Shown piece by piece: positions 46,536-59,600 of a DNA stretch of 64,000 bases. Each line of letters begins with the position of its first letter. The first letter of the stretch is position 1. The DNA lies in assembly GCA_914767715.1 (NCBI GenBank), contig OU612074.1, forward strand, positions 7,519,501-7,583,500, given 5' to 3'. The notes beneath the pieces were generated by a model that saw nothing but the letters and a program-made list of their open reading frames with translations, was not told the origin of the DNA and did not search any database. The DNA comes from Membranipora membranacea. Taxonomy: Eukaryota > Bryozoa > Gymnolaemata > Cheilostomatida > Membraniporidae. Position numbers and translations under genes: made by a program.

Positions 46536-48645
46536 CATTCTAGTGATCGACTGGCAGCCGCTAATATCAACATCCTGTCAGAGGCCCTTAACATGAACTG
46601 CCATGCCTGCCCATGCCACTCTGCTCAATAACGATCTAGAGCACTTGCTTAGACATCAACTCACGCAAAAGCCTTCCAGTTCAACGTTCAACTGCATCCA
46701 ACTTTTATATTAATATAGATCCTGCACTGTAAAGCGAGGACAGTCGATACTCAAAATAAAAACAAACCAAAGTGTATTTAGTTGAAAATACTTTATGTTT
46801 TTGTTTTATTAATATCATCACTGCTTGCCACATCCAAGTGGTTTTTGTTTTTAATTTTAGAAGCCTCCACATATTTTTATCTGTAAACATCTCTGGAGAG
46901 AGAGTAATAAATTGAACAAACATACAAAAAACAAGTAGAAAGCAGACTTGTTCGTCAATTTCTGGCAACAATGACAGTAGGTATAAATCCGCCATGCTGC
47001 CAACTGGCTGCTCTACAAATTTAAAGATTAGTAAACTATTTTCATCACAAAAATATTGCTGCATCAGATAGAGACGCACCTATCTTTGCTGGTATACTTT
47101 GATCTAGAAGTATCAAAGTCAAACTTTGTTGGTAAACAGTCTTTGATGTCAATTTTATCATCCAAAAGAGTACACTACCCTTTGCTGTTATGCTTTTATC
47201 GCACAACACAAGAGGTTGATACATTATTAACATTTACCAGTCATCTGTTATGTTAACTGTCAATTATAGGCCATTGTTGTGCTATTTTGCACACACCCCT
47301 AGATGACCACCTTGTGATACAATTGCAATACAATTTAGATACCGTTTGAGCAAGTACACTTCTATATTTTGTAACTTGAAAATTACAATCGATTCATCAG
47401 CTTGTCATGTTCGGTTTTATAATATTCTGCAGCACATGGAAACATAGCTTCATGCTGATCATGACAAGCCTCTGCAACGATAGCAGTTATCAATCTCTAA
47501 ATCACAAGAAAACTGATTTAGTTCTCAACTTAATTCTAAGACAGTCAACCAATGATAACTGTTTTGATGTGAATCAGCATGATGAGCTATATCTATATTA
47601 GCTCTGTCTAATTTTGAAAGCTTTTAACGCTGGCCCAATTTTTATCAACATGGAAAGCTCAATGATTCGAAGTGGCAGCAAACCCAATTAAACTTGTTTC
47701 ATGTGTGTTTACATGGTTTGCAATGAAAAGTTCAAAATTATATAGCTTCAGAAATGGTGATACTTTTTACGTTTCACACCCTATATGATATCAAGTTCTG
47801 AAGTCAAATTAGCGTCAATCATATCATTTCTGAAATTACAACTAATTTCTAAAATTGATGATTAATGTTGATGAGACTTCAGAATTTAATATCTCTCAGA
47901 ATATAATGTTTGAAGCAGACTATTTGGGGCAGGTGTACGAGAAATTGATAATGATATTTGGTGACCACGATACCACCTAGATTTATGTTAATATATATAT
48001 TCGCCAATCAAAGCACATTTACATATGAGACTAGAAACAAAGACAAAATTGTTGAACAATCATTTGATTGTCAGGGAGGGCTGATCTATTGAAAGTTTGT
48101 TTATCTGTATTAAGAAGGTGATGGGATGGGATGTGATCGTCATTGGATGAAACCTTGCTTAAAAAATAAAAACAAAAGAGCTTGTGGTATTTGATTTTGA
48201 ATGTAACAGAATTTATCGTGAGGATCGAAAATACATTAATTTTTTTTATTTTCACATACAACGTGCATTCAAATCTAGAACTACAATTATTGCCGAGTAC
48301 CTCTCACCATTTATATCTGTTGGTCTATACTGAAGCTGCGTCCCGATATAATAACAACGAGTAAAGAAACAGTGGCTATTTCACTGTTACATCTTGTGAA
48401 GCCACCACAGCCATGAGTGCCTCCATGCTATTGACCTATAAAGTTTCTTTGATGTATAATATTTATATTTACATCATATTATTAAATCATTGTCATCTAA
48501 ACTACCTTACAAAATTATCAACAAGATATTATCTAACGAATGATGGTATGTTAAAAATTCTTTTCGTGTGACATCTGTAGGATTCAGGTATGTAAACAGC
48601 TGGTGGTAGTTACGAGGTGTTAAGTTACAGATCAGGTTGCCTGAG
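46536..48645. other. no gene recognised
   Basis: AT-rich sequence. A 124-aa minus frame (47079-46705) has hydrophobic runs but no recognisable domain, and adjoining frames do not extend it. It could be a decayed element. Confidence 0.45.
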
Positions 48646-48654
48646 TATATATAG
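48646..48654 (+). promoter_or_regulatory. TATA box of the intact Gly/His-rich gene
   Basis: GAGTATATATAGGGAGTGTC lies about 54 bp upstream of the ATG, followed by GATGATCAT in the leader. The same order of elements is found in front of the peptide genes on the minus strand. Confidence 0.75.
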
Positions 48655-48707
48655 GGAGTGTCGGCGCAGAGATGATCATATTCTGTTGAAGTCTCTACAT
48701 CCGCCGC

Positions 48708-51038
48708 ATGATGAGAGTTCTGGTAGCGTTAGTTGTTGTAGCGTTGATCAGTTTGTGCAGCTGTGCGTCCATGAGACAAGGTCAAACAGTGAGAGAGAAA
48801 AGACTTCTTGGGTGAGTTAACACAGAGTTTTCTTTAGATTAATCTCAAGTATTATTTCTCACAGATATCATGATAATATTTATTTTGTCAATCCACAATA
48901 ATGCATTTAATAATTGTAACGTATTCTTTGAGGATGAAAATTATGCCAATAATGTAATAAAGAAAATTTTACCTGATGCAAATGAACTTTCATAATCGTG
49001 CAATGAATTGTTATCAACCATTATTATCATAACTCGGGTGGTCAACTTTCGATGAAGATTACTTTGCATATCTAGTGAATTTTAATTGTCTTTGATCGAT
49101 GAATTCTCAAATGAGTTTTTAACACTTTGCGTTGATATTTACTCAGGCTCATTGGTGGTTTGGCCAATGGAGTTGGAGCCGCTGTCGGTGGAGCAATCAA
49201 TGGAGTGGGAGCTGTGGCCGGAGGAGTTGCCCATGGAGTTGGTGACCTTGTCCATGGGATAGTCGGAGGTGGATCAGGAGGCGGACACGCTGGTGCAGGA
49301 GGTCAGATCGGAATAGGACTAGGAGGCGGGATAGGAGGCGGAGCTGGAAAAGGAGGCGGAGCTAGCATAGGAGGCGGAGCTGGAGCTGGTGGTCATTTTG
49401 GAATAGGAGGCGGGATAGGAGGCGGAGCTGGAATAGGAGGCGGGGCTGGAATAGGAGGCGGAGCTGGAGCTGGTGCTGGGGTCAACATTGGAGGAGGTTT
49501 TGGAGCTGGTGGCGGAGTCGGCGGACATGGGTCATCAGGAGCATCTTTCGGTGGAGGATCGCATTCTTCAGGAGGTGGTAGCCACTCTGGCAGTCACACC
49601 CATGGAAATGGGAATTGGGAATATAGTTATGAGTATACCAATGGAAATGGGCACACAGTCAGTGGTGGCAACAGTGGCAGCAGCAGTGGCAGCAGTAGCA
49701 GTGGAGGAAGTGGTGGCAGCAGCGGTAGCATTAGTGGAGGCAGCAGTGGCAATGGAGGAAGTTGGAGCAGCAGTGGCAGCGGAGAAAGTGGTGGCAGCAG
49801 TGGTAGCATCAGTGGTGGCAGCATCGGCAGTGGAGGAAGTTGGAGCAGTGGTGGACATGGCAGCGGTAGTAGCGGATCTGGAAGCATTGGCGCCGGATCT
49901 GGACAAGGCAGCGGTGGACATGGCGGCGGTAATGGTGGAATTCATGTTGTAATAGGAGGTGGAAGTAATGGTGGATTTGGAGGCGGCAGTGGTGGACATG
50001 GCAGCTGGGGCGGTGGACATGGCAGCTATGGCAGTGGACATGGCAGCTATGGCGGTGCACATGGCAACTATGGCGGTGGACATGGCGGTGGATTTGGTGC
50101 TTTTGGTGGTGGACATGGTCATGGTCATGGTCATGGTCATGGACATGGCGGTTTTGGTGGTGGACACGGAAGCGCACATGGACATGGTGGTTTTGGCGGT
50201 TGGCACGAAAGCTTACATGAACATGGCGGTTTTTCCGGTGGACACGGACACGCACATGGACATGGAGGTTTTGCTGGTGGACACGGACATGGACATGGAC
50301 ACGGACACCTACATGGACACAGCGGATTTGGTGGAGGAGGTAGCGCCGGAGGTGGAATAGGAGGCGGGTTTGGAGCTGGCGGTCATGGTGGCCATGGAGG
50401 AGGAGGTGGCTTTGGAATTAGTATCGGCGGTGGAGCCGGTGGTGGAATAGGAGGTGGAGCTGGAATAGGAGGCGGAACAGGTGGTGGAGCTGGAATAGGA
50501 GGTGGTGCTAATATTGGTGTACATGGCGGAGCTGGAGGAGGACACCGTAACTGTGGAGGGTGAGTTGCAACAAAACTTTGTGCGAATAACCATATCAAGT
50601 TTTTGCCCTGATGCAAAGCATCTGTCAAGCTCAAACATTAAGTTATTGTCAACCACTTTTATAAAACTTTGATGAATAAAATAAAAAAAGGGTTTCTTCG
50701 CAGCTTCAGTTTATTCAAATTTATCTTCCAAGGCCAACACGAGGTGAGCTCCATTAAATGACATTTACTTTGGTACTCAAAAATAGTTTGAAATTAAATA
50801 TTGTAAAGATGAATCGATAAGCAAATCTCAAACTGTCTTTTGATGTTAAACTTTTTCCTGCGACTGTAACAAAATGTGCCTCCGTTTGTTTAGGCTATTT
50901 GGGGCTGTTGGGTGTATAGTGGAAGGAGTCGGCAAAGGAGTTGGGGGCGCGGCGCACGGTGTCCTCAAAGGAGCTGGTGATGTAACTGGTGGGGTGGTCC
51001 ACGGAGTCGGAAATCTGATCGGAGGCATCTTAGGCTAA
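48708..51038 (+). CDS. Gly/His-rich secreted proprotein with glycine-zipper ends (3 exons, 553 aa)
   Basis: Exons are 48708-48811, 49147-50559 and 50894-51038, both introns GT-AG in phase 2. Exon 1 encodes a signal peptide (MMRVLVALVVVALISLCSCA) and a pro-segment ending REKR, a furin-type site. Exon 2 begins with hydrophobic 11-residue repeats (GVGAAVGGAIN, GVGAVAGGVAH, GVGDLVHGIVG). A body of over 400 residues follows: GGA/GIGGG repeats, a Ser/Gly stretch, then GGHGS(Y/W)GG and GHGHGHG runs. Exon 3 repeats the hydrophobic module (GVGKGVGGAAH, GAGDVTGGVVH, GVGNLIGGILG) to the stop. The protein is almost certainly exported. Gly-rich bodies are usual in structural, adhesive or mucus proteins; the His runs could bind metal ions; the terminal modules look membrane-active or self-associating. 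These roles are inference. The body consists of slippage-prone DNA repeats, so its length may vary. Confidence 0.9.
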
Positions 51039-51059
51039 AAAATGCTGAATTATGTCATT

Positions 51060-51130
51060 TGTATTGTGCTGAATTGTGCTGAATTGTTCTGAATTGTTCT
51101 GAATTGTTCTGAATTGTGCTGAATTTTGCT
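51060..51130 (+). repeat. 11-bp tandem repeat in the 3' untranslated region
   Basis: About six head-to-tail copies of CTGAATTGTTC or CTGAATTGTGC follow the stop codon of the Gly/His-rich gene. Confidence 0.9.
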
Positions 51131-51172
51131 GAATAATGTGAATTGTGTAGAAGTATATTGTCATTGATGATT

Positions 51173-51178
51173 AATAAA
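51173..51178 (+). terminator. poly(A) signal of the Gly/His-rich gene
   Basis: AATAAA, 135 bp after the stop codon. A second AATAAA follows near 51220. Confidence 0.75.
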
Positions 51179-51585
51179 GATAGTATGTCCAGAAGAATAT
51201 CCTTCTAATTGCTGAGTTCGAATAAAAGTAATAAATAATATTGATTATATATACATTATATACTTTGTTGATCGAAACAGTTTATCATGTAATATACCCA
51301 TGAAGTTGCGATTCACATAAAGAACAAAATATGCATGAAATAATCGATTTTTTCAGTCGGGTCATAATCATATCAATGCCACTAACTCGCATTCCAAGCA
51401 CTTAGACTATTAAAAAGTTAAAAAGGGGAGAGTGTAACACATAGTATTGAGTACATCTGAACCTGCGTTTAACAGCCCTATAGCATTTTAGGTGGCTTGC
51501 TTTTCACATGGGATTCAAAATATCCATAACTGAAACAAGTAGGGTATTTTTCATAGATTTTCTCAAACAGGTGGCAATCCTTTAG

Positions 51586-52018
51586 TTGCTAAGTGGCCGC
51601 TACATGGTATTGAGAGTCAGTGACATCGTCAGGACTATCAAATGTATCATTCAAAATATTAGATATGCTGAGAAGAGGAGTGATATTTCAGCCCAGATTT
51701 TGGATAGATTGACAGAGTCTTTTGACACCAAACAGCCTCTCTTTTTTGATAATCTGCTAATGATGATTATAAATAATCCTTCTAGACTGATACAGGGTAT
51801 ATACATCATGCTTCTCAAGTTTGATTAGAGCCTAATTGGCTTCCTCATCAAGTCAGTCAGTTAATGACTGGGCCGAGAGACAGATAGAGAGACATTTAGA
51901 GGGTTATTGCAAGTGGTTAAATTGGACTTCTTTCTTTGTGGGTCTACACTCTGGGTTGACAGTGGCCCAACTGGCCCCGATGCAGCTCAAAGAGAAAATT
52001 CTAGAAATATATAAATGA
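51586..52018 (+). other. two adjacent open frames, unidentified; one related to array sequence
   Basis: The frame 51586-51828 (RVSDIVRTIKCIIQNIRYAE ... ) is helix-like but unrecognised. The next, to 52018, contains NWTSFFVGLHSGLTVAQLAP. Its DNA resembles 17265-17310 and the minus strand of 21400-21470 (SKWISLNEGSLLSGLKGTKL) in the same reading frame. It is therefore probably a decayed coding repeat shared with the inverted-repeat arms rather than a host gene. Confidence 0.35.
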
Positions 52019-52019
52019 T

Positions 52020-52480
52020 AACTGGCAGGAAAAACCGGATAGCCACATGGGCCTGTGCCGCAATCCTCGACCGTGGTGACCGAGATCACCTTGTGACGAG
52101 GGCTTGTTCTTGGAGACAACTGACAGCGAGCCGACATGACAACATGTACCAAAACAATTGTCGTCGTGTTGTACTTGCGTGCCATGTTACATGTTTGAGC
52201 TTTGGCATGCGCAGGGCGCGGGCGGTCATGACGATGGCGGGTTCGGCGGCTTTGGACGCGCTCATCTTATAAAAGGCACCTCCAGTGCTGTTCGCCACGC
52301 GCGCCCGCTTGCCTGTCTATTTTTTGTCGAGTGCCCGATTCACCCGTTGGTTGTCCCTCCCATCCCTTTGCGGCGCGTTTGTTGTGCGTGCTCTCAGTCC
52401 TGTTCACGATCGAACCCGGCCGCTTTGGCCGCAAGCCGCGCGTTGTCCTTTGCCGTCCATCTAAGTTACAAATGAAGTTT
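52020..52480. other. GC- and CpG-rich island with TATA box
   Basis: Composition changes abruptly from AT-rich to many CpG (for example CGCGCGCCCGC, GGCGCGTTTG, GCAAGCCGCGCG). CTTATAAAAGGC at 52265-52276 is a good TATA box. No coding frame downstream is convincing. It could be a solo LTR (U3-TATA-R layout, ending near AAGTTACA at 52470), a CpG promoter or foreign DNA. I found no clean flanking duplication. Confidence 0.4.
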
Positions 52481-55400
52481 GAAAACTGGACTGTGTAGCA
52501 TGCCGTATTCTTTGTATGAGATACTGGATAATGCTCAGATGCTCACTTGCACAACTATTTATCATATATTATTTATGCCTTATCTTATGGGAGAAATCTT
52601 TGATTTATTGGTCCTGCTTATTACACTGCCCTTTTAACAATTAGTATTCTGCAAACAGCACCCTAGGGTGTTGCTGAACACGACGATCCGGGATAACCTG
52701 TTTTGTCACATCTTGATCGAAAGCTCGAAAGCTCGAAACTTCTCTGGCCGACACCTGTGTTCCTCATCCTCTAAATTGGGCAGCGAAGCATCGCAGCTGT
52801 AACTTGAATATTATTCTTAATCAAAAATGGCAACCAATCATATATTTCCCGCTAACAGCTTGTTATTTCAAGTCTCCATGAAGCGACGCTCTCATAACTT
52901 TATCAGGGCTCCCAGCTCTACTCGTTTTCCAATTCTACTTTCTATTCTTTGGCTTTTTTTCAGAACAGATGGTTATCGATTATTTTTCAAGTTATCTTAT
53001 GCCCCAATTTTTATGTTATCCCAATGTACAATAAGCGATTTGTCTATTGGTGTATGGCTTCAAGTACATCCAAGATCCCTTAATAATAGGGTCTCAATAT
53101 GAAAGATTTCCACAGAAGAGTGCTACAGTACCATCCATGTGGGCAACGGGGCATACCATCTAAATCCCCAGCCAAACTCAGTTTTTTTCCACAAAAATAG
53201 TTGGCAGTCCTGTAACTTGTTGGAGAAAATCATATGAATTCGGATTTACATTATCCCATACACGAGTGCTGACAGTTATACACACCAGCTATTTGAACAT
53301 TACCATACCTCAACAACAATTTTCAACAATCCAGTAGACATTAATTCCAATAAAACAAAGGACTGTTTTTATGTTACACAATCTCAATTTTTTGTATGTC
53401 ACAGAAGTGAAGGCGGTAGATCAGTATTGATAAAAGCACACAAATATCGGGACACGCAATCTAAAAGCAACTTTGGGGCCAATTATGGCAAAATCCCTCT
53501 CGGTCAACACTTACTCTCAGTTTTCGGACAGAGTAACACCATCGAATTCAGCCAAAATTAATTAACTAATTAGGCACATGGTTCTTGGTGAGGCATCTCC
53601 TATAAAAATATATTAGTAAAAGGGCTGTGCAATACTCAAAAAATCCATGCAAGAATCTGCTCCTGAGAGAATTACATCGCTTTGGAGGCTTGACCCCACA
53701 GGAGAAGCATATAGCGACTCTCCTGGCACACTTGACCAATAATTTTGCCTCCCCCATCATTTTCCTTCTAATCTACTGCCCTGTACTGTAAACCGACATC
53801 AGAATGAGTGCAATATTTCTATTTTTTACCTGGGGGTTTGGGGTCAGTATCAGCCACCAACAGGGTCCAGGATGGAGCCGCGGCCGCTGATGCTCTGAGA
53901 GCGTTTCTAGCCACTAGGTAGGGCTAAGAACGCATATTTGATCCTAAATAATTTCATCTTTGCACTTTGTGTAGATACTGAAATATCAAACTGAGGTGAA
54001 ATACACTTTAATCACTTACCATCAACACATGGGCCCTGGGACTTACGTGCCCCAATGTCAAGTGTCAACCACCCATTGACAATAATAATCTGAATTTTAA
54101 TACAACAGATAGATTTGCTAACATTATTGAATAGCCAATACCTTTCAATTTCGTGTGCAAAGACCTTTCCAGTAACTCATCGACAAGTGCTTTGATAGTT
54201 ATTAAAAAATTGCAATAGGGCCGTTTTCACTCAAATCTGGAGAAAATAGTGACAATTACAAAAAGTAGGAAGTGGGCAGAAGTGGGCAGAGGTGAGTGTT
54301 GAAATCTGGTGGGAAACATGACAAGTATGCAAGCAAGGTAATAAAAGAACTTTATGCTTACGACCATGAGACGGTAGGAGGGTCATCAAAGCTATTGGTC
54401 TTGATAATATATGATACTGCAGTGTCAGCAATGAGATTTTCCATTACAAAATAAAGTACAGTTATGCTGTAGTATGTTGGATAGGCCCTGGGTGCCGATG
54501 TCTAGGAGACATGTCCCAGACACCTATGAGAGTTGTATAACAAAAGGCCTTTTGTTTGGACAACAAAGGAGTACAATGGCAGGCAAAGTTTGCTTGTCTG
54601 AATACATGTTGGGTGTGTGTGATCGATGGTTGGGGAACATGTGTCGCATATTCGACCCACATGGGGCCGAATACCCAAGCAGAACAGACACTCCTCTTTT
54701 ATTTATCATCATTCAATTTAATATTGTACAGAGTTGCCCCTTGCCGTTAAAGAAGGGGGCAACTCCATACTAAAAGTGTTTCGCTTAGTTACTCAAGTTT
54801 GTCAGGCACATTTGTTTTTGCACTTTGCTCAGTTATTCTATTACCTACCAATAACTCATCGTTGAGATGCCTTTTCAGCATTAAAATAAGACTTTATTTT
54901 GATTAGTAGTTTAATTAAATTTAAACAGTTATCGTAAAAAATAAACCAAGCTCTATCATATCGTCAAAGTTTCCTGTGCAAAAGGTCAGAATATGTCAAC
55001 TCCAAAACATTAAAACGTAATACGCTCCCAAATAGTAATATGCTCCAAAAATAGTAATACGCTCCAAAATATTGCAGAGTGATACGCTGCTGAGGGCTCT
55101 CAAAAAAGAACTCCCCTCTTTTGCTTTCCCCCGCCCTTTAATGTCATCGGGCTGTTTAAAAATGCACCTTACAAAAATCAAATAGTGATTTATTCGGCCA
55201 TTTGAATTGCCCTTTATTAGCATTATTAGCCTTATTTGTCTTATTGCCGCATTCTTCTTATGGGTTATGGTTGGTTATGAGTTATGAGTTATGAGTTACA
55301 AAATCAAGGTGTCAGCAGGTAAAGTGCGAGTGTTCTTGTTTACACAATATGAGTGAGCTGTGACGATTTTATCTCACACATGTATGCTCAGTTCTACACT

Positions 55401-55599
55401 TTTGCTACACTCATTTGTGGTTATACACAATCCACCCATGCTACAATATGTAGGAACACTGGTAAAGGCTATTTTACAACTGTACTTTATTTTGTGATGC
55501 ATTTATTTTAGACTGTACTGTTTCCTGTCGATTTCAAGTAAGAGTTACTTTCTCATGCATTTATGCTTCAGTTTTAGAATACTGGAGAGTGGGATTTTT
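52481..55599. other. no gene recognised; scattered repeats
   Basis: Contents: a possible decayed CAGGCCCGTAGTT-family copy near 53570-53790; a short hairpin GAGTTGCCCC / GGGGGCAACTC at 54730-54768; three imperfect copies of AATACGCTCCAAAATAGT at 55015-55090. Nothing exon-like was found. Confidence 0.45.
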
Positions 55600-55788
55600 T
55601 CATTTTAGAAATACTGGGAATTCCACCTTCATAGACATCACATACAGTGTAGTTTTCAATATTGTGATCATTGTATTGTCAATGTGCAGTTTCATTTTGA
55701 ATGGCTTGTCAGCCATAGCAAAGAACTTTCGCTCCCATCTTAAGTTAAGGAGTAAGAATTTAGACAAATCTTCATGCTCAGCCTCCCA
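55600..55788 (-). other. possible terminal exon on the minus strand (62 aa)
   Basis: On the minus strand a strong acceptor (CTTCTTTTTATCTTTGTCAG) precedes an open frame WEAEHEDLSKFLLLNLRWER ... VMSMKVEFPVFLK-stop. No partner exon or family is recognised. The plus strand of the same stretch is also open (55589-55792) behind an acceptor-like ATTTTAG, so the direction is not certain. Confidence 0.3.
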
Positions 55789-55881
55789 CTGACAAAGATA
55801 AAAAGAAGAGAGCTCATCATTGAAAATGTGAGTACCAATGATGAAGCTATGACAGTGATACTGACTGTATGTGAGACACAC

Positions 55882-56600
55882 TTTAATTTAATACTAAACT
55901 TTAGTTTAGACATCAATCAAATTTAATGAAACTTAAATTTGCATATTATTTTGAATTTCACCACTACGTTTTAAAGAACACATATAGTGTTGATGCAATC
56001 GGAAGGTTGAGATACAGTGTATCACCAATGAACTAATTGTAACACATCTAGTAGACAGAAGAATATGCCTACCTTGAGATTTGTTATTTGCTCTCTCTTA
56101 ACTTAATGTCAGAGGCTTTGTGTAATTCAGTTCAAGCCTTTAATTTATCATTGCTTGTTGATGCATGCCTGGCATGTCACTATTGATATTTGTTCTGTGT
56201 ATTCACTAGCTGAATATGATTGGAAAGGCATCTACCTACAATCAGTACCTCAGTATGATGTTAAAAATTCATCCAGTTACATACATTCATATTAAAACAC
56301 CTGATTTTTTTGTGCTACAGCTAGGCTCAAATGATTCTCTAGCAGTTTGATTGTGGAATATGTGAGTATATAAATGAATTACTGAGGGAGTGTCTTTGGT
56401 ATGGTTATGGGCTGATTAATTTGAGGGCTTTGTTCTCGACAAAACTTAACAAATTGGCACACAGGCATTGCCGATGATGCTCGATTGCTAATTAGGGCTC
56501 TCAGGGGCATCCTGGAAAAGAGAACCAATAATCATAATCGTAATCATCCTCTTAATATTACACACAAAGGACTGATCATATGTTTGTTTAATGTAGCAGT
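55882..56600. other. intergenic or upstream region of the STAND gene
   Basis: A short exon-like stretch after ACACAG at about 56466 (ADDARLLIRALRGILEKR) cannot be joined in frame to the STAND gene, so I leave it out of the model. No TATA box is clear. Confidence 0.35.
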
Positions 56601-59600
56601 ATGGCTATGGGTGAAGAGCAAGTTCGGGTGCCACTTGGCCGGAACTCTTTTATTGGAGGAGACAATTTTGACACACTGTATGGCTTGTTCACACGGGAGG
56701 ATGCAAGGATGCCATCATTGATAATCCTTACAGGTACGGATTTAACAAAACATGATTTGAATATGAATTTACTTTTTCTTACAATATAACAGTGGAATAT
56801 GATTGTCCGCAATTCGATCAGTAGACTATGTAAATACCTTACATCGTAATCTGATAGCTGATCATTTAACATCATAGTACACCGTTTACACAATTATTCA
56901 AACCAATGTTATTGGATGTCCATACTTTTCATCTTTTAAGGGATGAGTGGAGTAGGTAAAACTGAAACAGGCCTGCAATTTCTCAAGAAATATTCCGATG
57001 ATCGTCCTGAGAAAGAATGTAAACAATTTATCATAGCTTCATGTAAGACTCCGAATGCCTTGTCAGCCAGTTTGAGACAGCTAGCTAACAGATTTGAACT
57101 TCACCTACCAGCATTCAACGAAAAGCCCACAAACGAGCTGAGGGAGATTTTCAGGCAATTATTCTTGAAGATTAACGAGAAGTACCCTGAAGATGCGAAG
57201 CTATTTCTATTTGACGATGCCGAACTGAAGTCATCCCTGCTTTATCATATCGACTCAGCTTTCTGTAAAGAGCTACTCACTGGAAACCATGACCACCGTT
57301 TGTGGAAGATTGTTGTCACAATACAAGAGGGAACTGTGCACAATGCTAGGAAACAATGGATCGAAAGGTGCGATTATATCAATGACACTCACTTCAGTCC
57401 CGTTGAGAAATTCAATACTGAGCAGTCTAAAGAATATATCAATGATTTGGAGCTCAGTGAAGAGGAGAAGGAGAAACTGATAGATAGAATGAGTGGTCTT
57501 CCGCTGGCTCTCAAAGTTGCCAAACAGACTTTAAATGATAACGAGGTATTTCTATTCTTTGAAATTCGGTTTCGCTTGCTCTTTACTATGCAGGATACAG
57601 TTTGACATTTTGTCGTATGTGGAGCTCATTTCTACTGTAACCAGAATCAATGAAGGTATATGTAATGTTTTTAATTAATTTCCTAACAATTTTATTGTCA
57701 TACCCAATAATTTCTTGGATGGTATTCACACAGTGGTTATAATTCTGTCAGAATACCAAAATTGATCCATTTTTGTAGCTTGGTGTGGAGGGCTATCTAG
57801 ACTTATATTTGAGCTCCTTGGACGATATTAAAGCTCCAAATGCTGCTATAGCCGCAATTCAGCTTAGTGTCAATCGGCTGATTGAGTATGCTGAGACGCC
57901 AGAAATTGCAAATGTCATGCGCCAAGTCATCAAGATGATCAGTCTCCTTGATGAAAAGATGATAGCAAGTGACATTGTAATATCCTGTGCGGAAGTTGCC
58001 TTGGTGGCTGCAAATGGTCAGGTAGGTTTGCGATAATTATATTACCTCTTGTATAGCCTGTTGGCTACAATTAATCCATGTGGGAAAAACAATTTCAATC
58101 GTGAAATGGCAGAATATGTTTTTGTATGGAACATTCAATTATTGTGGGTCTCTTCCAGGTGAATGGCCAGACACAAGCAGCCAGGCTAGCGAATTTTATC
58201 ATTCGAGGACTAAAAGACAGATCGTTGTGTGAAACATGCAGAGAGGGAGAGCCAGTGGTGACTGTCAATCTTTACCAGCTAGTAAGACAAAGCTTGTCAC
58301 ACTACAGAATAGATGATAGTGATGACGACACAAGAAAACTCATAAGGTCACATAGTTTATATCATTCTTCTATGTACAATATTAGCTCAGTTTGATGAAA
58401 GTTTTTCAATCAGCTACACACATTACTGTATGAACTCTTTGATAGAACAACTTTTTTCCACTACACCAGGGTCTTCCAGTATCTGTCTGACAAAATGAAA
58501 GTTCTATGATTATATCTTGGCAGCCACAGTGTATCCTAGCTGTCTTCATTACAGGACAATCTGACTGGTCATTTGTATGTCATTTTCCACTTTTTGATAT
58601 TTAGAATGACACTAGTTGCACTCACTAGACTGATGCCAAAAGACGGACGTAGCCATCACCCCCACACACTGCTGAGTTATATGCATAAGCATGGTGAGAC
58701 TCTTGAGGCCGAAATACGTGAACTCAAGGACAAAGGCAAGCTGAGCAGAGATAATTCACCTTTTATCATGGTAACTATTTATCAAAACAACCTAGAGCTA
58801 CAGAAAAAAGTTCAATCCAAGTTCTTGACAGTTATTTTGTGTGCTGAGACAAGAATGGGAAACCATGAACATGAGCTAGTCCAGCTATGAAAAGAATAAA
58901 TCATCACGGCGTGTAACACTTATCCTTCGATCGCTATTGTAAAGTTTTTGATGGAAGCTTTGAATATCTGTTTGTTGTAGATACTTTTCTCCAACCTGCT
59001 CTCTTGTATGGCTTATTGTCAGCTAGCACAGAGGAACCCATATAAAGACGATGTTAAACCTCTTATTGATGCAGCACTTGATGAATACTCTATGGCTTTG
59101 ACTGGCCAGTGGTACAGGAATTTGCGGTCAGTACCATTTAGCAATTTGTCAACTTTGATTTGTTTTCAGATTTGTATTATAGTCTTTGTTTCTGCTGTTG
59201 ATGTTGATACTCTCAGCATATTCTCACAATGGCTTGGTTTATTATTTTTGCTTCAAAAATATCTGTATTGACAAGTCACTTTTCATAGATTGATATAGTC
59301 TAGTGGCTGACACTCCACTTTATTAGGCACTTAACCAAGCTGTGCCACTTCTCATCATTCATTATTTAGATAAATTGGAATTAGGTAAGACCCAATGTGG
59401 GTTTTCAATGATCTCATTCATAATTTGAATATTATAGCCCTGAGGCCGATGATGACACTAGAAACCTTATTGAGAGCGAGAAAAAAGCTTACGTGCTCAT
59501 TAAGGCTGCCAGAAGTGCTGATGTTATCCAGAAAATCATTGAGAACGAAGCATATCGAGCCTTCATTCACCACCTGAGCCGTTACCATAGACTGACTAAG

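Noticed and set aside
46705-47079. 124-aa minus-strand frame as a gene
   Set aside because: There are no domain, splice context or start context, and the composition is like surrounding AT-rich DNA.
49319-50656. Several long antisense and shifted frames (Thr-, His-, Pro-rich) over the Gly/His-rich exon
   Set aside because: They are by-products of the GGN-rich repeats; the sense frame has the signal peptide, splice sites and module structure.
54474-54773. 99-aa frame and its overlaps on both strands
   Set aside because: Several overlapping frames of equal length occur on both strands, with no domain; chance openness.
56466-56600. Upstream exon of the STAND gene (ADDARLLIRALRGILEKR)
   Set aside because: The only donor (AATC/GTAATC, giving a 57-bp intron) joins out of frame with the ATPase exon.
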